Source: Candidatus Thioglobus sp. (GTDB lineage: Bacteria > Pseudomonadota > Gammaproteobacteria > PS1 > Pseudothioglobaceae). From it: 49,541 bases of DNA. The DNA is taken from positions 1 to 49,541 of the forward strand of contig JAPYSK010000004.1 in assembly GCA_029936515.1 (NCBI GenBank). The letters run 5' to 3'. The position numbers and the translations under genes are program-made. The notes below the pieces were generated by a model, which was not told the DNA's origin, did no database searches, and worked only from the letters and a program-made list of their open reading frames with translations. Of this stretch, positions 16,877 to 26,203 are shown one piece after another (within the stretch, counting starts at the first letter, position 1; every line of letters starts with the position of its first letter).

Positions 16877-17905
16877 ATGAATGCTTTATTTGCCTCAGAT
16901 AATGTGACTAGTGCATGCCCTGAAGTTATGGATGCAGTTATTGCTGCTAATTCTGGTATTGCCGAATCATATGGCGATGATCAATGGTCATCCAGATTGC
17001 AAACGAAATTATCTGAAATTTTTGAAACTGATGTAATAGTTTTTCCTGCAGTAACTGGAACGGCAGCAAATGCTCTGGCTCTTTCTGTATTGACTCCTGT
17101 GTTTGGGAAAATATATTGTCATGAGTTATCGCACATTAATACAGACGAGTGTGGTGCACCTGAGTTTTTTACTGGTGGCGCGAAGTTAATTCCTATGCGA
17201 AGTAGTAACGGAAGAATCGACGCTAGTGATCTATCTCAAACTATACGAGGAGCTGGAAATGTGCATGTTCCACAGCCTGCTTCTGTAAGTATTACTCAGT
17301 CATGTGAAACTGGAACTGTCTATCAGATTGATGAAATTATGGCTATTTCAAAAACAGCTCATAATCACGGATTGAGTGTTCATATGGATGGTGCTCGATT
17401 TGCTAATGCGATTGCTTCTCTTGGTGTTAGTCCAGCAGAAATGACGTGGAAATCAGGTGTTGATGTGCTTACCTTAGGCGGTACAAAAAATGGTTGCCTT
17501 GCAGCAGAAGTGATTGTGTTTTTTAAGCCTGAGCTAGTAGGAGATTTTCCATTCCTGCACAAAAGGTCTGGTCAACTTCTTTCTAAAATGCGCTTTATTT
17601 CATCTCAGCTTGAGGCCTATTTATCTGATGATGTATGGCTTCGTAACGCTGGTCATGCCAACGCAATGGCAAAAATTCTAAGTGAAGGTTTAGATGCTTT
17701 TTCTAATATTGAATTGGCATATCCAACACAATCAAATGAAGTTTTTGTTCATCTTTCTCGTGAGCTTATAGATTATCTAAATAATGCAGGTTACGATATT
17801 AATGAAGAAGAGCTCGACGGCCAAGCTGTTAGATTTGTCACCGCTTGGAATTCAGAGTTGAAAGACGTTGATCGATTGCTTACAGTTATAAAACAGTATA
17901 CATAA
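16877..17905 (+). CDS. ltaE: Low-specificity threonine aldolase
   Basis: The 342-residue PLP enzyme of fold type I matches the beta-eliminating lyase/threonine aldolase family. The PLP lysine is K204 in TLGGTKNG, and the aspartate that pairs with the pyridine nitrogen is in VHMDGARFANA. It cleaves L-threonine or allo-threonine to glycine and acetaldehyde. The ATG at 16877 is preceded by GGAGA. It is the last gene before the glycine cleavage genes, from which 184 bases separate it. This suggests it supplies glycine to that system. Action on other beta-hydroxy amino acids, such as a product of the upstream oxygenase, is also possible. Confidence 0.9.
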   Translation: MNALFASDNVTSACPEVMDAVIAANSGIAESYGDDQWSSRLQTKLSEIFETDVIVFPAVTGTAANALALSVLTPVFGKIYCHELSHINTDECGAPEFFTGGAKLIPMRSSNGRIDASDLSQTIRGAGNVHVPQPASVSITQSCETGTVYQIDEIMAISKTAHNHGLSVHMDGARFANAIASLGVSPAEMTWKSGVDVLTLGGTKNGCLAAEVIVFFKPELVGDFPFLHKRSGQLLSKMRFISSQLEAYLSDDVWLRNAGHANAMAKILSEGLDAFSNIELAYPTQSNEVFVHLSRELIDYLNNAGYDINEEELDGQAVRFVTAWNSELKDVDRLLTVIKQYT

Positions 17906-17913
17906 TCAGTAGA

Positions 17914-17952
17914 AGGGTGTGTACGTCTTCAAAGCGAATTGGCTAACACCCT
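17914..17952. repeat. Inverted repeat in the ltaE-gcvT gap
   Basis: AGGGTGT and ACACCCT form a perfect 7-base stem around 25 bases, 8 bases after the ltaE stop. There is no adjacent T-run on the plus strand. It may mark the transcript end of the upstream cluster or be a structured leader element. I could not match it to the glycine riboswitch. Confidence 0.3.
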
Positions 17953-18061
17953 ATGATATTATTTTTATGATAATGGTAATATTCTGTTCTCAGAAAATGG
18001 AATTTAATTAGTAAAGTATGATTTAAAGTGCTATTGAAATCAACTAAAGATACCATTCTTA

Positions 18062-18067
18062 TATAAT
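18062..18067 (+). promoter_or_regulatory. Candidate -10 element upstream of gcvT
   Basis: A perfect TATAAT lies 22 bases upstream of the gcvT ATG. The only nearby TTGAAA is 22 bases away, too far for a normal -35, so the promoter may depend on an activator or lack a good -35. A GAGG ribosome-binding site follows at 18078-18081. Confidence 0.35.
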
Positions 18068-18089
18068 ATGGTTTTTTGAGGTAAACTCT

Positions 18090-19214
18090 ATGTCTATAGA
18101 TAAGAAAATTCGAACCACTTCTCTATATCAAATGCATCTAGATGCTGGAGCTAAAATGGTGCCATTTGCTGGATACGAAATGCCTGTAAGCTATCCTCTT
18201 GGGATAAAAAAAGAACACATTCATACTCGAGAAAAAGCAGGTCTTTTTGATGTTTCACATATGGGTCAAATCAGGTTAGTTGGTAAAAATGCAAAAAGAG
18301 CGCTTGAATCTTTGGTTCCAGTCGACATTATTGATCTGCCTTTAATGAAATTGCGTTATGCCCTCTTCACAAATAAGGATGGCGGTGTAATGGACGACTT
18401 AATGGTTACAAACCTTGGTGATGAAGATTTATTTTTAGTCGTAAATGCTGCTTGCAAGGAAGCTGATTTTGAACACTTGCAAAATAGTATTGGCGTTGAA
18501 TGCAAAGTAGAGTTTCTTGAGGATGTTGCATTATTAGCATTGCAAGGACCTAAAGCACATGAAGTTTTAGCTGAGATTACTCCTTGTACCAGTGAGATGA
18601 CTTTTATGACTGCTAAACAGTTAGTTATAAATGGAATTAATTGTTTCATTACTAGGTCTGGATATACAGGTGAGGATGGCTTTGAAATTTCACTTCCAGC
18701 AAAAGATGCTGAAGACTTAGCAAAACTACTGCTTTCTAATGAAGAAGTAGAGTGGGTTGGTCTAGGCGCAAGAGACTCACTTCGTTTAGAGGCTGGATTA
18801 TCTCTTTACGGGCATGAACTTGATAATGATCATAGTCCTGTAGAGTCTTCACTGAACTGGGCATTGTCTAAGGTAAGAAGGACTGGAGGCGAGCGTCAGG
18901 GCGGCTATCTAGGTGATGATATTATTATGAGTCACCTCAATGAGGGTTCTGAATCAAAGGTTGTTGGATTGCAGCCAGAAGGCAGAATGCCAGTTAGGGA
19001 TGGAGCTTTGATAGAAGATGATTTGGGTAATGAAGTAGGAAAAGTTACTAGTGGGGGTTTTGGTCCTAGTCTCGAGAAACCTATAGCTATTGCAAGAGTC
19101 GAAACTCATTATTTAGAGAATCAATCTAAACTTTTTGCTTTGGTACGAGGAAAGAAAATTGCAGTCGAGGTAGTAAGGCTGCCATTTGTTAAACAGAATT
19201 ATTACAGAGGTTAA
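18090..19214 (+). CDS. gcvT: Aminomethyltransferase, glycine cleavage T protein
   Basis: The 374-residue T protein moves the aminomethyl group from lipoylated GcvH to tetrahydrofolate, giving methylene-THF and ammonia. Typical motifs are MVPFAGYEMPVSYP at the N-terminus, LFDVSHMGQI around residue 50, and the folate-binding SGYTGEDGFEI near residue 190. The length is as in other bacteria. GAGG at 18078-18081 gives a good start. gcvH follows after 22 bases. It belongs to the same superfamily as the C-terminal half of sarcosine oxidase alpha encoded later in the window, but it is a dedicated T protein. Confidence 0.96.
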   Translation: MSIDKKIRTTSLYQMHLDAGAKMVPFAGYEMPVSYPLGIKKEHIHTREKAGLFDVSHMGQIRLVGKNAKRALESLVPVDIIDLPLMKLRYALFTNKDGGVMDDLMVTNLGDEDLFLVVNAACKEADFEHLQNSIGVECKVEFLEDVALLALQGPKAHEVLAEITPCTSEMTFMTAKQLVINGINCFITRSGYTGEDGFEISLPAKDAEDLAKLLLSNEEVEWVGLGARDSLRLEAGLSLYGHELDNDHSPVESSLNWALSKVRRTGGERQGGYLGDDIIMSHLNEGSESKVVGLQPEGRMPVRDGALIEDDLGNEVGKVTSGGFGPSLEKPIAIARVETHYLENQSKLFALVRGKKIAVEVVRLPFVKQNYYRG

Positions 19215-19236
19215 AAATTCAAAATAAGGAGGAGTC

Positions 19237-19608
19237 ATGAGTATTAAATTTTCTGAAGATCATGAATGGGTAGAATTGAAAGGAGATGATTTAGTTGTAA
19301 TCGGGATAACAGATTTTGCCCAAGAACAATTGGGTGACCTGGTCTATGTTGAGTTGCCAGAAGTTGGAGATGAGTGTAGTCGCGGAGAAAATATTTCCGT
19401 AATTGAGTCGGTTAAAGCAGCATCAGACTTGGTTGCACCAGTTTCTGGAACGATTATTGAAGTAAATAGTCGTTTGGAAGATGAGCCAGAATTAGCTACA
19501 GAGGATTCTATGGGTGAAGGTTGGTTTATTAAAGTGAAATTATCGAATACATCTGAGTTAGATGACTTGATGGATGAGAGCGCATACAACAGTTTTATTG
19601 AGGAATAA
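19237..19608 (+). CDS. gcvH: Glycine cleavage H protein
   Basis: The 123-residue H protein is the lipoyl carrier of the glycine cleavage complex. The lipoylation lysine is K60 in VIESVKAASD. N-terminal YxEDHEW-like and FAQEQLGDLVYVELP motifs are typical. A very strong GGAGGAG ribosome-binding site precedes the ATG, consistent with the need for excess H protein. gcvP starts 12 bases after its stop. Confidence 0.97.
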   Translation: MSIKFSEDHEWVELKGDDLVVIGITDFAQEQLGDLVYVELPEVGDECSRGENISVIESVKAASDLVAPVSGTIIEVNSRLEDEPELATEDSMGEGWFIKVKLSNTSELDDLMDESAYNSFIEE

Positions 19609-19620
19609 GGAAAGAGTTTA

Positions 19621-22473
19621 ATGGCTACTAAGATCGAAGATTTATTAAATAATGATGCCTTTACCAATAGGCATATTGGTTCTTCAAGTGAGCAGAAAAA
19701 TCAGATGCTTAATTATCTTGGTTTTGATAACTTAGATAAATTAATTGACGAGATTGTGCCAGATATTATTCGTCGTAAAGAGCCAATGAATATAGCCAAT
19801 GGTATGTCAGAGTTGGCGGCACTCAAACAGCTAAGAAATCTAGCTAGAATGAATATTCGTTATAAGTCGTTCATTGGTCAGGGTTATTACAATGCAATTA
19901 CACCTCCTGTAATTCAGCGTAATATCCAAGAAAATCCCGCTTGGTATTCAGCCTACACCCCCTACCAACCAGAAATATCTCAGGGTCGTTTAGAGGCATT
20001 AATGAACTTTCAAACAATGGTCTCTGATTTAACGGGCATGGATTTAGCAAACGCATCAATGCTTGATGAAGCTACTGCTTGTGCAGAAGCTATGACCTTA
20101 TGTCATCGAGTTAGTAAATCAAAGAGCAACGTTTTTTTTGTAGCTAATGACTGTTATGCTCAAAATATCGAAGTAATTAAGACACGAGCTGAACCATTAA
20201 ATATTGAAGTAGTTATTGGCGATCCTTTGGTTGAACTAAAAGAGCTTGATTGCTTTGGAGTATTATTGCAGTATCCGAATACCTATGGTGGTTTTAGTGA
20301 TTACTCAAATTTAATAGAGTCGATCCATCAAAAAAAAGCGCTTGTTGCAATTAGTGCAGACTTGCTGTCTTTGACGCTCTTAAAACCACCTGGTGAAATG
20401 GGCGCAGATTTGGTGGTTGGAAATACTCAAAGATTTGGCGTGCCAATTGGTTATGGCGGCCCACACGCTGCTTATATGTCTATCAATGATAAGTATAAGC
20501 GATCTATGCCAGGGCGCATTATTGGTGCATCAGTTGATACTAAAGGTAGGTTAGCATATCGACTTGCACTTCAGACTAGAGAGCAACACATTCGTCGTGA
20601 GAAGGCTACTAGTAATATTTGTACAGCACAGGCGCTTTTGGCAATTATGGCTAGTATGTACGCGGTTTACCATGGCCCACAAGGCCTTAAATATATTGCT
20701 GGACGAATTTTTCGCTATGCCAGTGTTTTTGCTGATGGCATGGAAAAAATGGGATTTCGTATTGTAAATCAAACATTTTTTGATACATTAACGGTAGAAG
20801 TAAAAAACTCTGATGCTATTATTATGCAGGCTGAAAAAAATGGATACAATATAAATGTTTTTAGTAAAACTCTAGTTTCAGTTTCATTTGATGAGCTAAG
20901 CACTCCTGAGGATATTGAGTATTTATGGAGGATATTTAATACAGAGTCTAATCTTAACTCTCAAAACTTATTTGAGAAAAATAAAACTCAAATTAACAAG
21001 AATTTAAAACGGAAATCAAAATTTTTAACACATAAAGTCTTCAATACCTATCGCTCAGAAACAAACATGATTAGGTATATTCGCTATCTTGGTGATAAAG
21101 ATATAGCACTTGATCGTTCAATGATTCCGCTTGGATCGTGCACAATGAAATTGAATGCTGCGGCTGAATTGATACCCGTTACTTGGCCAGAATTTTCTCA
21201 AATTCACCCTGCAGTTCCAATGAATCAGGTCATAGGATATCAGCAAATGATAAGCGAGCTTGAAGAGATGCTTTGTGAAATAACTGGCTACTCAGCGATA
21301 TCATTACAACCTAATTCTGGAGCCCAGGGAGAGTATGCCGGCCTTATTGCGATACGTGGATATCACAGAAGTAGAGGTGATGATAACCGAAATATTTGTT
21401 TAATTCCTGCCTCTGCTCATGGCACCAACCCGGCTTCTGCACAAATGGCAGGTATGAAGGTAGTAGTAATTAAGACTGCAGATAGTGGGAATATTGATCT
21501 TGCAGATTTAAAATCAAAGTGTAAAGATAATGCTGATAATCTTGCAGCAATAATGATTACCTATCCCTCTACTCATGGAGTATTTGAAAAAGATGTAAAA
21601 GAGGTGTGTGAGATCATACATAAAGCTGGAGGTCAGGTATATATTGATGGTGCAAATATGAATGCTATGGTGGGCATTTCTGCTCCTGGTGAATTTGGGG
21701 GTGACGTTTCACATCTAAACTTACATAAGACATTCGCAATACCTCATGGAGGTGGCGGTCCAGGTGTAGGACCTATTGGAGTTAAGGAGCATTTGGTAAA
21801 TTTTTTACCTACAACGCCATTAAATAATACAGATGTCGGTAGTATTGCTGGAGCACCTTGGGGCTCAGGAAGTATTTTGCCTATTAGTTGGATGTATATT
21901 GCAATGCTTGGGAAGGATGGTCTTTATGATGCTACATGTAATGCAATCTTGAATGCAAATTACATAACTAAAAGGCTTGAAGAGCATTACCCAATACTCT
22001 ATAGTGATGAAAATGGTAGGGTTGCCCATGAATGCATTGTTGACATTCGACCTATCAAAGATACAGTAGGTATTAGTGTTGATGACGTTGCAAAACGATT
22101 AATTGACTTTGGTTTTCACGCGCCAACTATGTCATTTCCAGTTGCAGGCACACTAATGATTGAGCCAACGGAGTCTGAATCTTTAGATGAGCTAGATCGA
22201 TTTTGTGATGCTATGATACAAATCAGGAAAGAGATACAGAAGGTTGAGTCAGGTGAGTATTCAACAGAAGATAACCCATTAATTAATTCGCCCCACACTC
22301 TAGAAATGGTAACATCTACTCAATGGAATTTTTCCTATTCTAGGGAAGAGGCTGCTTACCCTTTAGAAACCTTAAGAAGAGTTAAGTATTGGCCTCCAGT
22401 CTCTCGAGTAGATAACGTTTATGGGGACAAAAACTTAATTTGTTCTTGTCCGAGTATTGAAAATTATAAATAA
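19621..22473 (+). CDS. gcvP: Glycine dehydrogenase (decarboxylating), single-chain P protein
   Basis: The 950-residue P protein is the PLP-dependent decarboxylase of the glycine cleavage system, in the single-polypeptide form usual for gammaproteobacteria (about 950-960 residues). The PLP lysine is K703 in [18 protein letters not shown]. The N-terminal half begins with the typical [12 protein letters not shown], and [11 protein letters not shown]-like ([14 protein letters not shown]) begins the active half. It is cotranscribed with gcvT and gcvH. Confidence 0.97.
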   Translation: MATKIEDLLNNDAFTNRHIGSSSEQKNQMLNYLGFDNLDKLIDEIVPDIIRRKEPMNIANGMSELAALKQLRNLARMNIRYKSFIGQGYYNAITPPVIQRNIQENPAWYSAYTPYQPEISQGRLEALMNFQTMVSDLTGMDLANASMLDEATACAEAMTLCHRVSKSKSNVFFVANDCYAQNIEVIKTRAEPLNIEVVIGDPLVELKELDCFGVLLQYPNTYGGFSDYSNLIESIHQKKALVAISADLLSLTLLKPPGEMGADLVVGNTQRFGVPIGYGGPHAAYMSINDKYKRSMPGRIIGASVDTKGRLAYRLALQTREQHIRREKATSNICTAQALLAIMASMYAVYHGPQGLKYIAGRIFRYASVFADGMEKMGFRIVNQTFFDTLTVEVKNSDAIIMQAEKNGYNINVFSKTLVSVSFDELSTPEDIEYLWRIFNTESNLNSQNLFEKNKTQINKNLKRKSKFLTHKVFNTYRSETNMIRYIRYLGDKDIALDRSMIPLGSCTMKLNAAAELIPVTWPEFSQIHPAVPMNQVIGYQQMISELEEMLCEITGYSAISLQPNSGAQGEYAGLIAIRGYHRSRGDDNRNICLIPASAHGTNPASAQMAGMKVVVIKTADSGNIDLADLKSKCKDNADNLAAIMITYPSTHGVFEKDVKEVCEIIHKAGGQVYIDGANMNAMVGISAPGEFGGDVSHLNLHKTFAIPHGGGGPGVGPIGVKEHLVNFLPTTPLNNTDVGSIAGAPWGSGSILPISWMYIAMLGKDGLYDATCNAILNANYITKRLEEHYPILYSDENGRVAHECIVDIRPIKDTVGISVDDVAKRLIDFGFHAPTMSFPVAGTLMIEPTESESLDELDRFCDAMIQIRKEIQKVESGEYSTEDNPLINSPHTLEMVTSTQWNFSYSREEAAYPLETLRRVKYWPPVSRVDNVYGDKNLICSCPSIENYK

Positions 22474-22478
22474 CTGTT

Positions 22479-22994
22479 ATGAAATCATTTTTGATTAGTG
22501 TATTAGGGGACGACAAACCTGGATTAGTGGATGGGTTGTCAAAAATCATTGTTTCTAGTGATGGTGATTGGATTGAAAGTCGCATGTCAAGCTTTGAAGG
22601 AAAGTTTGCTGGCATCTTGAAAGTTAATGTTCCATCAAAAAATGCTGCAAAATTAAAGAAAGCATTAGTTTCTTCTTCGTTAGGTTTACAGATTGCATGC
22701 GAAGAAACAACACCTCTAGAACAAGCTGATTTTAAGAGTTACAATATTGAGCTTATAGGCCAAAATCATGTTGGCATTATTAATAAACTCTCTCATGTCT
22801 TGGCTAATGATTTGCAATCAAATGTAGAAGAGCTAAAGACTGAAATAATCGATGCATCGATGTCAGGAGAGCAACTATTCAAGGCACAAATTACTCTTCA
22901 TCTTCCTGTTTCTGTGGATGAAAGCCTTATGAGAGATAAACTAGAGCAAATTGCTGACGAGATGATGGTAGAGATCTACTCGTACGAAAGTTAG
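22479..22994 (+). CDS. GcvR-like tandem ACT-domain regulator
   Basis: The 171-residue protein consists of two ACT-like domains. The first starts FLISVLGDDKPGLVDGLSKI, and the second starts YNIELIGQNHVGIINKLSHVL. This matches the GcvR family, which in E. coli binds glycine and antagonises the activator GcvA of the gcv operon. It starts 5 bases after gcvP, so it would be made together with the enzymes it may control. No GcvA-type gene adjoins it. A general amino-acid-sensing role is an alternative. Confidence 0.8.
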   Translation: MKSFLISVLGDDKPGLVDGLSKIIVSSDGDWIESRMSSFEGKFAGILKVNVPSKNAAKLKKALVSSSLGLQIACEETTPLEQADFKSYNIELIGQNHVGIINKLSHVLANDLQSNVEELKTEIIDASMSGEQLFKAQITLHLPVSVDESLMRDKLEQIADEMMVEIYSYES

Positions 22995-23008
22995 AAAACC
23001 GATCACCA

Positions 23009-24214
23009 CTAACTAATTATATTATGTTCTGGTCCAAATGGAAATTTGGTAATGTCATATGCACTATCTTCAGTTAATACCATAATATCATGTTCACGAT
23101 AGCCTCCTGAACCTGGCTGTCCTTCTGGAATCATAATCATTGGCTCCATAGAAACTACCATATTTTTTTGAAGAACTGTATCAATATCCTCTCTTAACTC
23201 TACACCAGCTTCACGGCCGTAGTAGTGAGACAGTACACCAAATGAGTGACCATAGCCAAAGGTCCTGCTTTCAAGCAAACCATATTCTTCAAAAATTTTA
23301 TTAAGCTCAAGAGCAATGTCTTTGCATGCAACTCCAGGTTTAATAAGTTTCATTCCTTCTTCATGAACCTTTACATTAATTTCCCATAATCTAAGAGATT
23401 CATCATCAACATGGTCATAAAATAACGTTCTTTCTAGTGCTACATAATAGCCGGCAATCATTGAGAAACAGTTAAGACTTAGAATATCACCCTTTTGAAC
23501 TTGCCTTGAAGTAACAGGGTTATGAGCACCATCAGTATTGATGCCAGACTGAAACCAGGTCCAAGTATCCATGAGTTCAGTGTGCGGATAGCGCTTAGCA
23601 ATTTCTCTGACCATGGCCTGTGTTGAGTGAAGAGCTATTTCGTGCTCTGGCGCACCTTCTTTAATAGCCTCAACTAAAGCTGCACCACCTATATCACAAA
23701 CGTTTGCTCCTTGAATAATGTGTGCAATTTCTTCATCTGATTTAACAGAGCGCATCTTCATGCAGTCAGCTGAAATATCAAAAAACTCAGCTTTATCAAA
23801 GGCAGTTTGAAGCTTGTCTAAACGTTCTTTGGTTATATGGTCATGCTCGATGCCAATTTTACCACTGTTATTTACTAGCTGCTGTAATGCATAAAAGAAG
23901 CTATCTTTTTGCCAGTCTGTGTAGACTAAGTTTTCACCAAAAGTTCGTCTCCAAGGCTGGCCACCATCAATATTTGCGGTTACAGTTGTTGCTTTCTCTT
24001 GAGTGACAACAAGCGCATAAGGACGTCCAAACGAACAATAGAGGAAGTCACTGTAATAATTAATACTATGGATAGATGTAAAAATTACACTATCAATATT
24101 ATTTTGTGCCATATGACTTCTAAGGCGTTCTTGACGATTTTGGAATTCTTTATCACTAAATGTATGTACTATATTGTCACCATTTGGTATAAGTATTGTT
24201 CTTGGCATATTCAT
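23009..24214 (-). CDS. Creatinase (creatine amidinohydrolase)
   Basis: The 401-residue protein matches the Pseudomonas creatinases nearly end to end in style and length (402-403 residues). It has the N-terminal NYYSDFLYCSFGRPYALVVT, TWTWFQSGINTDGAHNPVT with the catalytic histidine (H231 here, H232 in P. putida), FGYGHSFGVLSHYYGREAG and the C-terminal KFPFGPEHNII. It hydrolyses creatine to sarcosine and urea. The fold is that of M24 peptidases, but without their metals. AAGGAG lies 5 bases before the ATG on the minus strand. It is the last gene of a minus-strand run and converges with the gcv operon. The sarcosine product would feed the soxBDAG genes in this window. Confidence 0.95.
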   Translation of the reverse strand: MNMPRTILIPNGDNIVHTFSDKEFQNRQERLRSHMAQNNIDSVIFTSIHSINYYSDFLYCSFGRPYALVVTQEKATTVTANIDGGQPWRRTFGENLVYTDWQKDSFFYALQQLVNNSGKIGIEHDHITKERLDKLQTAFDKAEFFDISADCMKMRSVKSDEEIAHIIQGANVCDIGGAALVEAIKEGAPEHEIALHSTQAMVREIAKRYPHTELMDTWTWFQSGINTDGAHNPVTSRQVQKGDILSLNCFSMIAGYYVALERTLFYDHVDDESLRLWEINVKVHEEGMKLIKPGVACKDIALELNKIFEEYGLLESRTFGYGHSFGVLSHYYGREAGVELREDIDTVLQKNMVVSMEPMIMIPEGQPGSGGYREHDIMVLTEDSAYDITKFPFGPEHNIIS

Positions 24215-24344
24215 AGCGACTCCTTTGTATAAGTTAATTTGTGCGGATGTTAGTCAATTTCGTTAAGTATAGCAAGTTTTTTTTAAACATATGCTTTTAG
24301 CTTCTTGCAAGGGAAGTTAAGTCCTAGGTATAAAAATTATAATT

Positions 24345-25211
24345 TTATTGTGGTTTATTTAAAACACTTTCACGAATGAATGTATAAAGCCCAGAGGCTA
24401 CAATAATTGTAGCTCCAATCAATGTGAAGCTATCTGGCCTCTCTCCGAGAATTATGATTGCTAGGAGCATTGCAAATACTATTCTTGAATATCGGAATGG
24501 CGATATAACTGACATTTCACCAATACGTGAAGAGATAACAAGTGAATAATAAGCAATTACTCCAAAGGTTGATGCTCCAATAAAATACATAATTTGATTT
24601 GATGTTGGAGCTATCATTGCTGAGTTAAATGGAATTATCAAAATACCTGAGATCCCAAAAGCTATGAAGGCATATAAAGCAATCGTTACTGAAGGAAGTT
24701 TCACCTTCATTGCGCGAGTTGCTAAGTCTCTTGCTGCTAGAAATACAGCTCCAAGCAATGCGAATATTGATGCTGGCATGAATCCTCCAAAGCCAGGACG
24801 CAAAATCAATAATACACCAATGAAGCCAACAAATACTGCCGACCAGCGCCTCCACCCTACATTTTCTCTAAAAAATACTGCAGCTCCAATGGTTACTAAT
24901 AATGGCGTTATTTGTAGAATTGCTGAGGCGGATGAAAGTGGCGTTAAGGCAATTGCTGTAACAAAAAATACCGCCCCTAAAAGATCAAAAATTGTACGAC
25001 TTATTACATGCCTGTTCAATAGATCTTTATGAATAATTGGTGCTCGCTGAAGAAGTGCAATAATTAGCAATATAACGCTTCCAGTAAAGCCAAGAATTAT
25101 TATTACTTCTGATATTGGAAAATAAGCCGAGAGCATTTTGATAAATAAATCTTCAAATGCAAAGCCAGCCATGGCTAGAATCATGAATAAGATACCTCTT
25201 AAGTTTTCCAT
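24345..25211 (-). CDS. EamA/DMT-family transporter
   Basis: The 288-residue integral membrane protein has about ten hydrophobic helices in two similar halves, the layout of the drug/metabolite transporter (EamA) superfamily. It lies between creatinase and a DUF1989 gene on the same strand, so uptake or export of creatine, a related guanidino compound or a product is plausible but unproven. Substrate cannot be inferred from this family's sequence. The spacing to creatinase is 130 bases, so creatinase may also have its own promoter. Confidence 0.88.
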   Translation of the reverse strand: MENLRGILFMILAMAGFAFEDLFIKMLSAYFPISEVIIILGFTGSVILLIIALLQRAPIIHKDLLNRHVISRTIFDLLGAVFFVTAIALTPLSSASAILQITPLLVTIGAAVFFRENVGWRRWSAVFVGFIGVLLILRPGFGGFMPASIFALLGAVFLAARDLATRAMKVKLPSVTIALYAFIAFGISGILIIPFNSAMIAPTSNQIMYFIGASTFGVIAYYSLVISSRIGEMSVISPFRYSRIVFAMLLAIIILGERPDSFTLIGATIIVASGLYTFIRESVLNKPQ

Positions 25212-25243
25212 TCTTTTCTAGCTGTATGAATTAAAGTTGAATT

Positions 25244-26107
25244 TTAACTGGCACCATGACTTCTAGAGTACTTATTTAATGATGGCGAAACCCAGTGCTT
25301 TAAAGTGCCAATCTTTGGTTGGTAGATTTCAACTTTTAGAGGGTAGCATTTTGCAGAATCACTTGAATGAATTGAGCTGCAATCACCTCCTGGACAAGCT
25401 GATAAAGCACCTAATAGATCTATCTCAGCAAAAAATTCAATGAAATCATTAGGTCTTACGGGGCTAGCTTTCATAAAGTATTGATGAGTGTCTTTAGTAA
25501 AGCCAGTACACATAAAGACATTCAAAACGTCATGAACTCTTTGCTCAACTTCTGCAATTGTCTTTTGCTGTTGGGTCGCTAAGGCTCTGCAAAGGTTTGA
25601 ATGGCAACAGTAATGATATTCCTCATCATTTAATGCCATATGTGTATAAGGATCACAACGAGTACCTATAACATCGTGGACGCCTCCTCCGTCTTCATCC
25701 CATCCGTACCAGTCAAGTGTGTCATGAGTAATTGTAGTGATAGGTCTAAGATAAGGAAAGTTTGAGTAAAGTCTATCACCAGTACTTACATGAGTGCCAT
25801 AGAGCGCCCTAGTTTTTCCACTATAAAAATGCTCATTAATATTATTTTTATTCCACAAGTTTAAATCTCCAACTTGGGGTCCCTCGATGCTTACAATTCG
25901 AAAAAAATGACCAGCAGGCACAACAAAAGTTTTTGCCTCTCTTGGTGGAATGATAAATGAGTCAACAAGTTTCATTTTATCTCTTGCATCTCTATAAAGA
26001 GTTGAATCATATGTCGGTAAATTATCAATAGGGTAAGAAACCACAGGCTTAATAGCACGACGCTCATTCGCATCTAGCGGTTCTAAATTTTGACAAATTG
26101 TTTTCAT
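25244..26107 (-). CDS. DUF1989 (urea carboxylase-associated/carboxyguanidine deiminase-like) protein
   Basis: The 287-residue protein resembles the DUF1989 family, formerly called urea carboxylase-associated proteins. Visible motifs are IVSIEGPQVGDLNLWN near 90, the GTRCDPYTH region near 150, and the cysteine-rich YHYCCHSNLCRAL near 165, which may bind metal. Two DUF1989 proteins (CgdA and CgdB) form carboxyguanidine deiminase in guanidine assimilation. Here there is a single copy without a carboxylase or urea amidolyase beside it, so that reaction is not assured. Association with creatinase suggests handling of a guanidino, ureido or urea compound. Confidence 0.78.
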   Translation of the reverse strand: MKTICQNLEPLDANERRAIKPVVSYPIDNLPTYDSTLYRDARDKMKLVDSFIIPPREAKTFVVPAGHFFRIVSIEGPQVGDLNLWNKNNINEHFYSGKTRALYGTHVSTGDRLYSNFPYLRPITTITHDTLDWYGWDEDGGGVHDVIGTRCDPYTHMALNDEEYHYCCHSNLCRALATQQQKTIAEVEQRVHDVLNVFMCTGFTKDTHQYFMKASPVRPNDFIEFFAEIDLLGALSACPGGDCSSIHSSDSAKCYPLKVEIYQPKIGTLKHWVSPSLNKYSRSHGAS

Positions 26108-26203
26108 AATTTTTTAGTCATTTTTTTATTATAAAGAAGTTGCTGCACACAGTTTGTTCGTAAATACACTAGAGTGTTCAAAGTAATCATACAACATCAT
26201 AAA

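Noticed and set aside
17906-18089. Glycine riboswitch ahead of gcvT
   Set aside because: The conserved aptamer core sequences of the glycine riboswitch are not visible; only a simple dyad and a -10 box are present.
22989-23014. Terminator between the gcvR-like gene and creatinase
   Set aside because: The AGTTAG/CTAACT stem is only six weak base pairs with a 14-base loop and no T-run, so it cannot be called an intrinsic terminator.
23009-24214. Xaa-Pro dipeptidase or aminopeptidase
   Set aside because: The end-to-end resemblance to creatinase, including the catalytic histidine motif and the C-terminal signature, and the lack of M24 metal ligands favour creatinase.
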